From the NCBI GenBank assembly GCA_027943335.1, contig BSBK01007727.1, forward strand, positions 436,501 through 500,500: a stretch of DNA of 64,000 bases, read 5' to 3'. Origin of the DNA: Chamaecyparis obtusa (Eukaryota; Streptophyta; Pinopsida; Cupressales; Cupressaceae). The translations under genes and the position numbers were made by a program. Below are positions 11,671 through 24,623 of this stretch, in pieces. Position 1 is the first letter of the stretch; every line of letters begins with the position of its first letter. The notes under the pieces are model-generated. The model saw only the letters and a list, made by a program, of their open reading frames with translations. It did no database searches and had not been told where the DNA came from.

Positions 11671-13698
11671 TCAGGAAGATGAACTACCATGTGTTTGCAA
11701 GACCAACTTTGGCTTCCCATGATTGGCTCTATTATCATCTTGAGACCTCATAATTAGAACACTCTCAACGGGCTCTACCATGTTAATCACAGGCGTATTA
11801 GAAGGATATGTGTAATTGATCTTTGTATCATGATTCTTCTTATGTGTTTGAGAGGTTTCCCCCTTATCATGCTTAGGTAGAGGATCTTTGAAAGTTGTGT
11901 GATCAAAATTTTTAGTTAAGCCATCAGTGGAGATTGTGCCATTCTCAATAAGATCCTGAATATCATCCTTAAGCTTAAAACAATTGTCTGTCAAATGTCC
12001 CTTGTTTTTGTGATAATGACAATAAGAATCCTCTCGCCACCAATCGGGCCTATTTATCAGATCCCAGTTACCAGGTTTATCAGGAAGCGTAAGATATCCA
12101 TTATCAACCAAAGTCTTAAGGATCACATCATAAGGTTCTACCAACTTGGTATAGACTCGCTTTCGAAATGACTTCTTAGGCTTATCTGCATATTGAGGTT
12201 TAGGAGCACTGTGAGCATTGGCGGCTTCTTGTTGTTTTGCTGCATAGATAGCATTGGAGAGATTGATAGCAGGCTCTTTAGCTTTAGGAGCATCAACAAC
12301 CCCATCATTAACAACATACTTGTTTTTATTCCAAGGTTTGTTCTTGTCTTTGCCATTGCCTTTAGCATCTTTATTAATAACAATATCCCCTTTTCTTATA
12401 GCTACATCCTCAATTTGATATGCACTTTCAACCATGTCATTGAAAGAAGAGAAGAGTTATTTCCTTAAATCATAATATAGCTCAGGCACAAGAGTGCTGA
12501 TGAAAATGTCAATCTTTTCTCTCTCGGGTAACTGACTAGGATACCTAGAATACAATGACCTCCAACATTGTAAGTAAGTTGTAAATGGCTCACCTTGATG
12601 TTGTCTTAGATTACCAAGATCTATCACGGTGACAGGTTGTTGGATGTTGTAAGAATAATGCTAGGTAAATCACTGAGCCAACTCATCAAAAGTCTTAAGA
12701 GGTGGTGTCAATTTCGCAAACCATTCTAAAGCTTGGCCTCTTAAGCCTCGAGGGTATAATTGTAGAAGAAATGTGTCTTCATGAAGAAAGTCCATACTAA
12801 GAGCATAAAAGTGACGCACATGGTCTTGGGGATCACCATTTCCATCATACTTGTCGTATTTGGGAACCTCAATATCCCTAGGAAATGGGACCATGTATAG
12901 ACTCCTATCAAAAGGAAGAGCACAAATTGATTCTACAAAAGAGACCTTTGGAGGCTCTCTTTCTATTGCCATTTGGGTAAGGCGTTGATTTGTCCGACGT
13001 AGTTCTTCTTGAAGGACTTCCAATTTAGTTGGTACCCTTTGTTGGACAATTTGTCTAACATCATAGCTGGGAGGAAGCTTGTATCCTCTAGAAGTCATAT
13101 ATTGAAAATATTGATCGCCATTACGCTCTAAAAGCTTATGCATCATTCATTGGGAGACCACATCTTGTTCAAATCTCATAAGATCCTCACTAGAAATCTC
13201 ATCATTAGCCTCTGCCTCATGTTGAGAGTGAGGAGGCCTAGGAGGTGAAGAAGGCATACCAAAAGTGGATCTTGGTAGTGTGTTGTTGCCATTGTTGCCA
13301 TTAAAAAGAGGTCTATGCTCATAGTTACTAGTCTTGGGTTGCTCATAAGACATTCCTCTATAAGCCATGCACCTAGAATCATCCATCCTTTATTGATTGT
13401 GTTCTTTGTCTAAGCGCGCTTGGTTATCCTTAAGCTCAAAGTGTTCTTGCAGGTGTTGAAATTTTTCTTGTTCAGTCAAAGTGAGTGAGACACTGTCTGT
13501 GTTTTTGGGGGTCTTGAATGCGAAAAAGAGGAAACCTCCTTTGTACCATGGGGTAGCCTTAGAATCCTCAGATTGGTTAGAACTAGAACTATTGTTACTA
13601 ATGGGCACTTGTGAGCATCTAGTTGGAGAAGGTAACTATGTATAAGTGAACGGAGAGTGATTCTCCTGCTCAAATTGAGACCGAGTTGTAACCAGCAT
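11671..13698 (-). pseudogene. gag: E1 gag (capsid-nucleocapsid) pseudogene
   Basis: Gag builds the particle that packages element RNA. The likely start is ATG at 13698-13696 (MLVTTRS), like MVETRA in E3 and MVQT in E4. The capsid part at about 12670-13000 shows PFPRDIEVPKYDKYDGN and DPQDHVRHFYALSM, followed by LEWFAKL, the retrotransposon Gag pattern. Near the end lies a variant zinc knuckle, CHYHKNKGHLTDNC, spaced C-x2-H-x4-H-x4-C, where retroviruses have C-x2-C-x4-H-x4-C. It is broken by several stops (e.g. near 13608-13698, 13387-13389, 13147 and 12669), some explained by C-to-T change of Gln or Arg codons. It reads in nearly one frame into protease. Confidence 0.9.
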
Positions 13699-14806
13699 GA
13701 AAAGAGATGTTGGTTGACTAATAGAATGAGACAAAGTTTCTCAAATTTGAGATAAGCAAAGCTAATAAAGATCACTTGTCAAAGTAGAACAATAGAGAGA
13801 TGGCTTGTCAAAAGTGCTCAAGCACTTACAACAATCAATTGACTACAGCCGAGCAGTGAGCAAGAAGCTCAATAAGCAAGTAGCTAGAGAGGTAACCGTG
13901 ATGCGACAAGTGATCAAGAGTAGCATTCGTTAAGCTCAAATCCAATAGTTTTAGCTCATTTGTTTCAGTCTATAACAAGTCTGAGCATGCAGATAACAAG
14001 CCAGCTTCAGATAAGAACAAGAAAAAGACACTCTACAGCAGGTTAAAATGCAAGTTTAGCAGCTCCAGATTGCAATAGCAACAAGACAACAAAAAAGTTC
14101 TGGGCGACACTTTCCAGGCAAGCGGGTGAACTATCGCATGACAATTCTCAGAATAGGATGCAACACTGTTCCAGGGTCATATGACTCTATGACCAGTGAA
14201 CATAAAAATCTTAGTTTTGAAGCATTTTAAAAGATCAAGTAAGTATATCAACAAATTTTTATCATTGATCAAGCACATAAGACGACAATCAAGGAGTTCA
14301 AGCAAGCAATTGTCTTCAAACAATGAGCAAGGGGCAAAGAAACCTTGCACATGAACAAGAATAGTGACTTAGTATTTCTACTCCTTAAAGATTCTACTTG
14401 TGTATGTTCTTGAAAATGTTTTAGCAGGCACTTAGAACACAACAATATCCTATCAAGCTATCTACATGGATAGACATGGCTTTCTAAGAGGAGTCCTCGA
14501 TATACGCAAGGTACGTGAGGCCCAAATCCATAGATGAGAAGAATCCAAAATCACATAGCCAGGGGGAGACGGTAACCCAAATCTCCTCCTTCACTTCTCA
14601 AAGGTATAAAGTTCTTTGAGGCTTAGCCAAGAGTGATATCAAACTCAATTCCCAAGAGAGGTGTCTTTTGATTCACCACCTACTATTTATACTCCACTGG
14701 AACACAGGAGTTAAGGTCATCCCTTGAGGTGGTGTGTCCCCAAGCAGGCCTTCTAGAAATAAAAAGGTAAGCAATTCACTATCAAAAGTATTTAAAGCAC
14801 TAAAGG
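13699..14806 (-). other. E1 leader, gag-proximal part
   Basis: Non-coding. The part at about 14240-14350, reversed, resembles the E3 leader at about 31420-31560 (shared phrases around 'gtgcaaggttgctttg' and 'caattgtttacttgaac'). This shows that E1 and E3 leaders are related. No palindromic-word block is present here. Confidence 0.6.
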
Positions 14807-15310
14807 TGGAACACTTAACTCTTCAAGTAAATGTGAAGTGAGTCCAGAAGTGGAACATTTAACTCTTCAAGTGAATGTGAAGTGAGTCCACAAGGTGGAA
14901 CATTTAACTCCTCACACAAACTCAAAGTGAGTCCAAAAGTGGAACATTTAACTCCTCACACAAACTCAAAGTGAGTCCACACCTTAGAAAACTAATGAGA
15001 TCAAGAAAACATAAAAGGGAGAACTTTGTGGAGCACTTAACGCTCTTTTCAAGTAGACCCCTCCCCTATGTATGAATGCTAACCTTGCATCCAAAGGGTG
15101 GTAATGAGGGGCGATTAGAAATAAGAGAGTCCAACACCCAATTTAGCTAACCAGATCAATCAAAAGCAATCTAAAGTTGCTTATCAATACTACTCACAAA
15201 TGACAAAGGGTTGAATCAATGGAATATTTAACTTTCCAAGCAAACATAGAATGAGTCCACAAAGTGGTACATTTAACTCCCTATGTAAACAAGGAATGAA
15301 TCCATGCCCT
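14807..15310. repeat. 44-45 bp tandem repeats in the E1 leader
   Basis: Units beginning tggaacatttaactc start at 14807, 14851, 14896 and 14940 (44-45 bases apart). Diverged copies lie at about 15219-15310, and a weak one near 15030. Each unit contains gtgagtcca or a variant. The array lies between primer site and gag. Tandem repeats in untranslated parts are common in Tat-type elements; no function can be read from it. Confidence 0.85.
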
Positions 15311-15683
15311 TAATCACTCAATGAGATATTTGATATTGGAACCAAGAATTACTTAAAGTTTAAACACAAGCATTCACTTACACAAACTTGTAAAAACAAA
15401 TCTATGTTCTTTCATTTCCCATTAAGAGCATCAATTGAAATGTGTTCTATGAAAGTATGTAAACACTCAAGCCAAACACATGAGAGGTTCAATTTTAATC
15501 CCAAAATCCAAATGTTGTAGAGATGGAACAAAGTACCTCAAGCAATTTTAAACATTTTCCATGAAAGCAAGAGAACCTTCAAAACAACTTGTTAGACCAA
15601 CAAGAAGTTAGAAAAACTAAGCCAAAATTAATCTAAAAAATTGACGGAAATGCAAAAATGAAAGGACAAAGTTAAGCTACTCT

Positions 15684-15701
15684 GCCCCACGGTGGGCGCC
15701 A
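15684..15701 (-). other. Primer-binding site of E1 (tRNA-Lys)
   Basis: The minus strand reads TGGCGCCCACCGTGGGGC, a perfect 18-base complement of the 3' end of plant tRNA-Lys with CCA. It lies 4 bases inside the 5' LTR. Confidence 0.92.
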
Positions 15702-15705
15702 AAAA

Positions 15706-16914
15706 TGTGTACTCTAAATAGTGCACTTCTCTAAGTCATTATATCCAAGGGAATCCATGAGAGGGAAACCTTGAGAAAGTGACCTAGAGCTCCCTAGGTA
15801 TGGAGTGCAAGGGTATTTTAAGTTTGCTCTCAGCTAGAGCTATTAAGCCTATAACCTTGTTAGTAAACCATTCAATGAGAGATTCAATGAAGAAAAGGGA
15901 AAGAATGCCAATATCCACAAGAAATATAAATGAGAATGCAATGCAATACTATGCTAGAATGAAGATGCAAGCTAAGCTATAAAAATGAAAAATAGAAGTA
16001 TTAGAAATCCTTGCTAATTAAACTATGTGAGCTAATCTATAGCATAAAGGAAACTAGATTAAGAATGCAATGATAATGAAACTAAACTATGATGCAAGAA
16101 TAAAAATGAAATGATGATGCAATGTTTCAATATGAGAGATCTAAGAATACCATAGCTCCAAAATGCCAAGATTGAGAAGCTCCAAGACTCCAAGATGCTA
16201 AGATGCCAAGACTCCAAGAGGATGAATCATGTAAAAGATGGATTATTTGCAAGAGATGGAAAAGATGAGTGATTAAGAATGAGGAGAGAGCCTCCTTTTA
16301 AAGGATTTTAGAAATGAACCGACGGTCAAAATTAAGAGGCAAAAAAGAATTATCAAAGGTGGAAATTAAATCTTGGTTGATCCATGTGCTCAAGATTCTC
16401 AAGAGGCAAAATCAATGGACATGGTTAAGAGGCAAAAAAGATATGTGGAAGAGATTAAGAGGCAAAAAGAGATTCCACTCACCTTGGAAAGTGTGCATTC
16501 ATGTGAAGACAAAAAGTCTTTTTATTTTTATTTTTATTTTATTATTCATTTATTATTTTTAGAAAAGTGGTTTCCATTAAAAAGATTTTTTTAATTTAAT
16601 TAAAACAGATTTTTAATTAAAAGGGAGCATGTTCTCTTAATTAAATAAGATTTTTATTTTTTTATTTTTTTCTCTTTTTATAAAATAAGAATAGTGTTTT
16701 ATTTGTGCAACTTAGGATAAGAGGAAAAGTGGGGGCTTTTTATTTAATAAAAGGGGAGGGAATTCCTTTTAAATAAATAAAAACTTAGGATAAGATGGTT
16801 AGCCCATAGAAAATAATTGAATAAATGATATAACTAGGATTTGATCTAGAATAAGCAATTTATGATTTAGCAAAAGGGGCTAATAGTCTAGATGACCATT
16901 TTTAGGTGTATACA
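15706..16914 (-). repeat. 5' LTR of E1 (1,209 bp)
   Basis: This LTR has the same edges as the copy at 6144-7410. It lies next to the primer site, so it is the 5' LTR on the minus strand. The U3 part holds a TATA-like CCTTTAAAAGGAGGCTC at about 16288-16304. It has a single copy of the 28-30 bp unit that is expanded in the 3' LTR. Confidence 0.95.
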
Positions 16915-16985
16915 GAGACTAGTAATGGATAAAACATTGGTGATGAAATAATTAACCAAACACGTGGAAAGTTTCAATTCATTAG

Positions 16986-17235
16986 TGTTAAAGTTTTAGG
17001 ATCATTGCAAATGTAATAGCACTATCTCATTGTATGTGTTTTCCAAATGCAACAATCTCTTGGATTTATAATGAGAATGAGCCAAGAAGAGACATGTCCC
17101 TTCATGAGACATGTCTATTCATTAAATATGTAATTAATATATAATGATAATAATAATTATTATATATATACATATATATACATACATACATATATAATAT
17201 ATCTTGAGTATTATATTAATTTCTCTAATATTTAC

Positions 17236-17317
<82 letters not shown>

Positions 17318-17399
17318 ATATATACTAAATATATATATACATATCTTCACTAGTATTGACTCATAGTGTTTATTCAACTGAAGCTACAAAACATCAACA
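16986..17399 (-). repeat. 3' LTR of E2 (414 bp)
   Basis: Edges are tgttaaag and catcaaca. It contains an (AT)38 tract at 17239-17314. It matches the 5' LTR at both ends but lacks the left palindrome arm found there and has atatacatatata where the other has (AC)10. Confidence 0.92.
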
Positions 17400-17571
17400 C
17401 TCCCTCTTAGCTAGGGAGGATAAATCAATCCAATGTCAACACTTAAGACACTTGACAACATCAATCATATGATGTAAGAAATAAAGGCATCATCCTCAAG
17501 ATGTAATCAATAGAAACATAGTCTCAATATGTGGATTACCTGCATCGACGATTCTATCCACAAGCTCTTGA

Positions 17572-17995
17572 GTATTGGCCTATCAGAATGTCAACACATA
17601 ACATTCACCAAATACTCTGAGTATTGGCCTATCAAAACATCAACATATGATATTCACCAAGTACTCAATAAGGTACTAGCCTGCAAAATATCAACACATG
17701 ATATTCACCAAATACCTATCATATATCTATACAAACAACTCATAGACCGTCAATGACATCTAACACTTAGTTGTTGATTTACAAGATATATCTATGCAAA
17801 CAACTTATAGACCATCAATTTAATGACATCTAACACTTAGTTGTTGCTTTACAAGATGTATCTATACAAGCAACTTATAGACCGTCAATTTAATGACATC
17901 TAACACTTAGTTTTTGCTTTACAAGATATATTTATGCAAACAACTCATAGACCGTCAACTTAATGACATCTAACACTTAGTTGTTGCATTAATTC
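17572..17995. repeat. Two tandem arrays inside E2
   Basis: At 17572-17720 a unit of about 50-60 bp recurs three times (gagtattggcctatcA...aacatgatattcaccaa). At about 17712-17995 a unit of about 72 bp recurs four times, each with 'gacatctaacacttag' and 'acttatagaccgtcaa' or variants. They make up a quarter of the internal region and leave no open frame. Confidence 0.85.
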
Positions 17996-18991
17996 ACCAT
18001 GATCTGTTTCAACATTATAAATAATGTATATCATGATTTAAGTTATTGTAAGATTCTCACCTTCCAATGACTTCTGCAAATGCAAGTGATAATCATTTGG
18101 AAGTCGTCACTTCCTCATGATTTTCACAGGGGGAAGGCCCATTAAAACATTCATGATTCATTAGTATAATAATCAATTATATCAAGTTTACCTCAGAAGT
18201 GTTTCACCTTCAATAGTGAACTCTCTCTCAATCAATATGATCAAGATTGTCACAAGTTGACTAAACCATCTACTCCCTCTGAAGCTCAAGTTTATCAACT
18301 TCTTGACCTCTTTCAGACTCCCTTTGCATCTAGTCTCAACCATCAATTTGTTTGCAAGCATCAAGTTCTTTCTCCTTTGAATGCAATTATCTTGTGCTTC
18401 TATCCTGAAGGTATGTCAGAGAGAGATTACAAATAGCTCACTAAACTATCTCGACCGTAAATACCAATGATAGAAGCATACAATATTTTACTAACCAATA
18501 GTATAGCATGAATTACAAACTCAAAAATTATGTGCATTAATAAAACATGAAATACTTATCTTTTATAAATTTCAATTATTTCATTCTGTAACGTGAGCCC
18601 ATATAGAAAATATCATGCAAATTCACATAATGATGTCATCATTCTTCACATGAACTATATTTAATATCCAAAGGTTCTATACACTATCAAAACCTTCAAT
18701 CTTATTATATCTCCCTTCAAGTGGTTAGGCTTTTAAAGAAGGAACCTTGCTCTTTTTTAGTTTTTAGTTTTTTCATAGACCTGTACATAATCGGTCACAA
18801 CTTTTGAACCTGGAATTTTATCTTCAATCTCTCCAGTGAGATTGTTATAAATTTGTTTATCACCAACATATCCAAAATTTAGCAAAATCCAATGGTGCAT
18901 TTGGGAGATATGGTCTTCGTACTGAAACTGCATTTTCTGAGACAGTCACACATTCACCATCAACAAACTACTCTCTTACATTTGCAACTTG
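17996..18991. other. E2 internal region, non-coding
   Basis: About 1 kb between the tandem arrays and the primer site. I see no Gag, protease, RT or other motif on either strand. Confidence 0.65.
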
Positions 18992-19003
18992 GCTCTGATA
19001 CCA
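18992..19003 (-). other. Primer-binding site of E2 (initiator tRNA-Met)
   Basis: The minus strand reads TGGTATCAGAGC, the standard plant LTR-element site complementary to the initiator tRNA-Met 3' end. It directly abuts the 5' LTR. Confidence 0.95.
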
Positions 19004-19486
<483 letters not shown>

Positions 19487-21654
19487 ATTAGATTGTCACT
19501 TTTAAAAATGAAAATCTTATTTTTATTTTAAATTTTTTATTATTTTTGAATGTTTGTGTTAGGGTATAAAGTGTTGAGTCCATAAAAATTAAGTATTATT
19601 GTAATATAATATTAAATCATTAGTAATAAAAATAATTTTTATATCTAAAGATTCAAACAATAATTTAAAAATTATCCTTCATTGACTAATTATAATCTTA
19701 TTTTTATTTTTAAAATTTTATTATTTTTGAATATTTCTGTTAGAGTATAAAGTGTTGAGTAAAAATTAGGTATTATTTTAGTATATTATTAAATTACTAA
19801 TAATAAAAATGAATTTAATTTTTAAAGATTCAATTAATAATTTAATTTTTATTTAATCTTATTATTGTTTGTTATTTGTTAATTTTGTTTTCTTCATGAA
19901 AATTCAATAAATAAAATTAAATTACAAATTATTTAAGGCTTTGGCACTTTGTTTAAGGGTGTGTACTATTCTTGAGTATTATAGGCTGATTTGGCCTCAT
20001 GGATGTTATAAAATCTCACATCCATTCAAATCCACTATCATTATGACTACTCTTTTCTTTCTTTCAAATGTTGAGTCATAGTAAGCTTAGACATAATTAT
20101 GACTACACTTTTCTTTCTTTCACCAATTTCTCTATTACTATTATTTTTAAATATATATTATTGGTTTATATTTTTTATGAAATTTATATACTAGAACTTA
20201 TTAACAAGTTGTATATCTTTTATAAGTATAAGCACAAAATATATAATTCCAATGACTTAATTTAATATCTATTTTTTGTTTACCTAATGATAATAAATGC
20301 ACAATTGATTTTCAAACATGTTACATTATTTATCTCAATTTAATTTTTATTTAATAGTATTTAATTATTTCTAGGAAACATTTGTATACCTAGTTCAACT
20401 AATTTTAGATGAATCACCATCCTTAACTCTTGTGGTATCATTGCACTAACTAATTACATGATGTGATACAAGAAAAAAGTGCAAAACAATCTCCTCTAGA
20501 TTTTATGTTGCCAGATCATCCACTTGATTCACTATTATTGACATCATTTGCAATTTGGTCATCCTGTCCATATTTTTTAGGATTGACACTACAAGCTTGT
20601 TGCAAGGTATAAACAAGCTTCTCAATTATAGTGCAGCTCATGAGAGAATATAGCATTGCCAAGTTATGGTTTTTGTAAGACAAAAGTGAACCCAATTTTG
20701 CATGATAGATGCAATACAAGGAATTAATCTGGTTAATAGGCACCTATTCAATGCTCAACATTGTAGCAATAAGCATTTCATTTATTTGTTTAATTGTTCT
20801 TCCTATTAATTCAAAAAATAGATTTTAGTATTCAGTAGCACATACATTCGATATAAACTATTAGTTGATGGCCATGTTTTTCTTCAAGGCTCAAGTTCAC
20901 ATGTACCTTGAATTGCTCAAACCAGATATTACCCAGGTCTTGTGGTACTCATTTGAGGTCAAATCACACTGAATATTAACTTTGATATTCAAGAAATAAT
21001 TTCAAGATGTTGAGATTTCTAGCTTGTTCGGATGTAGATCATTACTTCCATAATTTGTCTCCTTGAAATTATAGATCTTAACACATACTTATATAACCTT
21101 GGTTGATAGAAAGTGGATGATAAAATCTATGAAAATAATGAAAAAACAAACAAACAAAGAAATGTACTAAATTATAGTATACATTAATACATGTGTAAAG
21201 ACCTATATTTTCATATAATTGATTACACAATCTTAAAATTAGTTTATATCTTCCCTCTATTTACCTATCGGCTACACCCTTGCACCTCTTATTGGTGCAA
21301 GTGCTAGTTTATAACATACATTTCTTAAAGCGGGTCAACAAAGGGTAGTGAAATTTGCATGTATGTGTTAGTTATATTTTATTGTAAGAGAATATTTTTG
21401 TATATTTGTATATTAAAATGTTAAGTAAGTTTTTAAATTTAAATTTTTATGTCTATTTTTTGTTTTATATGTGTGTTTAGTGTTACATTTATTATTCTAT
21501 TTTATTTGGATTTATATAATTTTTTATATTTTAATTGTATATTATATATATTTTTATATTTTGTTTTGATATATTTTTCCTTGTTTTAATATTTTTTTAA
21601 TGTATTAAGTGAGTTATGAAATGTGTTTTGTTAGGAATGATATTTTAATAAGAG
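19487..21654. other. Unassigned AT-rich region
   Basis: There is no recognisable gene. It holds the duplication at 19511-19840 and one frame of 75 codons on the minus strand (20516-20743, MPINQINSLYC..., ending NNSESSG). Nearby minus-strand stretches also look protein-like, such as one near 21020-21060. They match no family I can name and could be decayed exons. Confidence 0.45.
19511..19840 (+). repeat. Diverged tandem duplication, unit about 182 bp
   Basis: The copy starting at 19511 and the copy starting at 19693 share aatcttatttttatttt, ttattatttttgaat and gtataaagtgttgagt in the same order, with differences throughout. It is AT-rich and non-coding. Confidence 0.75.
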
Positions 21655-21889
21655 ATACATTTCTAACAAACAATGAATAAATGCTTCTAAATTATTCGTA
21701 TCCTCTACGTATATACAAGAGTAATTATACCATAGATTATTATGTTGCTACTCAAGTATGATTGCATATGAAATTGTACCACCATGAATGATAATAAGCT
21801 CCTAAAAGGAAAGTTACTAATGTCATTTACTAAGGAGCAATATAATAAACACAAATGTTATCCAAGCACATGTGAAATGGAATAAAAAA

Positions 21890-22140
21890 GGAGCTAAAAG
21901 TTACATTTGTTATAGGTTGGTCCCATTATGAAGATGTTTTATAACTTCTCATTTAAAGGTTCTACAATCAATAGTTGCATGACCATACCTGCGATGATAA
22001 GCACAAAGAGGAAAATTTTGTGGTCACCTTCTTGAGTTTCATTATCTTTTAAAGGAGGAAGATTGATCAAATGGTCTTTTAAGAGTCTTAACAAAATTTG
22101 TTCTTCTCTAGATAAAATGGAATTGATTATGAGCTTACTC
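21890..22140 (-). pseudogene. Gag nucleocapsid fragment (copy A)
   Basis: The minus strand at 22005-21964 encodes CAYHRRYGHATIDC, a C-x2-H-x4-H-x4-C knuckle like those in the Gags of E1, E3 and E4, followed by RTFK and KHLHNGT. Upstream, TLKRPFDQS-like residues can be read in the same neighbourhood. It is a short relic of another Ty3/gypsy gag, broken by stops, lying directly upstream of the LINE. Confidence 0.75.
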
Positions 22141-23470
22141 CCCTTGACTTGGTGACATCTTATCCCTTCGATGTCTTTCTCTTAGCTTCTTTCTCTACTT
22201 TATCGTGAGTATGAGTGTAAGCTCATATTCCTGCTAAAACGAGGGCTAAATGTAGTGTAGTGTGTCCCTTTACAATTTTACACATTTTTGGGAACCTACT
22301 CTAGTGTACTTTCTCCTAGACCATTTTAAGCTTATTTGAGCCCTATCCTACTCTATAATTTAATTGTTAAACCTATAACTTAATTACCATCATATGCTAA
22401 TTTTAGGACCAGATAATATGTTGTAGATCCCAATACTCCACCATCAATTTTGTGAAACCATTCTTTATTGGACTAAGGTTCACAATGCCCTAGTCCCTCT
22501 AAAACATACACAAATTCAAATGTGTAACAAGCTTAAACTTCTTAAAATGATATCTTGGAAAAATATCATAATATAACTTTGAAAGAAGAGGTCTTTTGGA
22601 AACAAAGATCCAGATTCATAGGGAAGAAAATAGAATAGATATTATAATGAAGAATGGAGTTATGATTGAGAAGAAATAGTAGATTGGTAGAGAGGGTGGT
22701 TTCTATTCCCTCCATTTAAGAGATCAAGAAGGCGGTCTTCTCTTTTGGCGATAATAAGGCAAAAGGGCTAGATGAGTTTCCCCTCTTATTTTTTCAATCC
22801 TTTTGGGATATTATTGAGGAAGATATTAGGAATGCTATTAAGGAATTTTTTGGTTCTAGACAGATCTTAAAGGAACTTAATTCTACTTTTTTGGTCCTCA
22901 TCCCAAATCGTTGGGTGCTAAAGTGTTGGATGATTTCTGCCATATCATTTGTTGCAATTCCTTTTATAAAATTATTTCTAAAGCTTTGACATCCAGATTG
23001 TTGAGTGTCCTCCCTCTATTAATTTATTCTCAGAAAAATGGCTTTGTGTCAAGAAGGAAAATCTTTGACTCTATCATAATGGTTCATGAGAACATTCATT
23101 CACTAGAGGCACCCAAGAACCAGAGTTTTTTTTGTTGAAACTTGATCTTTCAAAAGTATATGATTGGGTGGATTGGGGTTTTCTTCTGAAAGTCTTAAGG
23201 GCTTTTGGCTTTTCTAAAAGACTCCTCCAACTAATATGGCAATTTATTTCTACCTCAATTATTGTGGTAATTGTTAATGGATATCCCTCCCAATTTTTTC
23301 AAAGTGTCGAGGGGTCTAAGACAAAGTGATCCTATTTCACCTATTGTTTTTATAATTTTGGCTAAAAGTATGGGAAAATATATGCAAAAACAAGTGCTTT
23401 AATGGAATAATAAAAGGCCTTAAACCATCATTTGCTAACCAAATTTTCTCTCATCAACAATTTGTATATG

Positions 23471-24623
23471 GAGTGGCTGCAAGAAGTTGAGTCCCACTTT
23501 TGAGTAAAAAGTGGAAGTGTTTTCCCTGTTTTTCAAATTTACTATCAATTGATGTCTAAATTTGAGGCCCTTAGAGATTGAACTTCAAAAAACTTTAGTA
23601 ATATACAATGTGGTGCTCAGAGTCTACTTTTAAAATATGTAATTTATTTAAATACCCACATGTTATAAATTATGTTTTAGTAGGAATGTTTAAAAACTAC
23701 TTTTTCAAAATGCCTATTTCAAGACCATACCATAGCTGTGTACGACCACCATATTTTGACCTAAATAAATAAATTTTTGCAAATCCTTCTAGGGAAATAT
23801 ACCCAAGACACCAAAGATTGATGAGCATATTTTTTCTTTTTTTTTTATTAAATATTTTTTTAAAATCAATTTTTAATTGACTATAGAGTACATTTTCAAA
23901 ACCTCTAGTGTACGACCACCATAATTTGGTGAAAATTTCAAAATTTTTCAAAATTATTTTTCTAATCTTCAAGAGAATTGTATGTAGATGTATGTCATAT
24001 AATTTATTTTCCAAAAAACCTAAAAAAAATAAGTTATTAATGTTTTAGTGAACCTCACTATTTTACATTTAGGTACCACTTTTAATTAATAAATAATGTA
24101 AAAATAGTAAAATTAATCATATCACTATGAAATTTACATTTTTGAAATCAGGACAGTGAGAGCTCTAATGGATTTTTTGTTTCGTCAAAAAATACGATCA
24201 GGAAGGCCCTTAAAAAATTACAACAAGGCATAAATATAGCATTCTAGTGCCTTCACCAATTTTTTGGAGGTCAAGGCATAGGTTTGGTTCCACCAAGCCT
24301 AAAACAAACCTATTTTGAACTGAAATTTGAGGCGGAGGTGTGTTTTCTGCTCATGTCTTAACAAAAAGGTGCTAGTTATTTGAAATTCAAAAAATGGGCA
24401 CCCATTTCTTAAAAATAAAAATCGGTGCGTAAAAATGCATTTGTAGTTGTAAAAACAAAAAAGGTTTTTTTTTAGAAATGGGCACCCATTTTTTGAATTT
24501 TGGATCAGGCCTCCAAACCTAAATCGGGTACCCTTTTTTTGAAAATGGGTGCCCATTTCGAGCGACATTTTCCAATTCTACAAGACTTTCACCGAATAGG
24601 CACCCAACTTCTTGCACTTACCC
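23471..24623. mobile_element. 1,153-bp TIR DNA element inserted in LINE copy A
   Basis: The left end GAGTGGCTGCAAGAAGTTGA and the reverse complement of the right end, GGGTAAGTGCAAGAAGTTGG, are imperfect terminal inverted repeats (12 of the first 16 positions match, then TTG). The tetranucleotide tatg flanks both sides (23467-23470, 24624-24627). LINE copy B shows the uninterrupted sequence. I see no transposase; the ORFs have no known domain. The short TSD does not fit hAT (8 bp) or Mutator (9 bp), so the superfamily is left open. Its right end carries palindromic words. Confidence 0.82.
24392..24559. repeat. Palindromic words AATGGGYRCCCATT in the TIR element
   Basis: Four words in 170 bases: 24392-24407 (aaatgggcacccattt), 24475-24492, 24521-24536 (diverged, cgggtaccc) and 24542-24559 (aaatgggtgcccattt). 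Each is close to self-complementary and only the central pyrimidine-purine step varies. Confidence 0.7.

Larger units (their letters stand above)
6144..16914 (-). mobile_element. E1: complete but internally deleted Ty3/gypsy (Tat-like) LTR retrotransposon
   Basis: Two LTRs (6144-7410 and 15706-16914) enclose, on the minus strand, a primer site, leader, gag, protease, remnants of RNase H and integrase, and a polypurine tract. The flanks gagaa (6139-6143) and gagac (16915-16919) look like a 5-bp TSD with one later change. RT, the first RNase H, most of the second RNase H and the integrase core are missing, so the copy cannot move unaided. The LTRs differ by roughly 3% in the first 215 bases (6 differences counted), so E1 is younger than E3. 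It has no PMD gene. Confidence 0.92.

Noticed and set aside
17134..17319. Open frames of alternating Ile-Tyr (also 19225-19440)
   Set aside because: They are translations of the AT microsatellites and have no other content.
20516..20743. Possible host gene exon on the minus strand (75 codons)
   Set aside because: It looks protein-like but I cannot name a family, and no splice structure or neighbouring exon is convincing.
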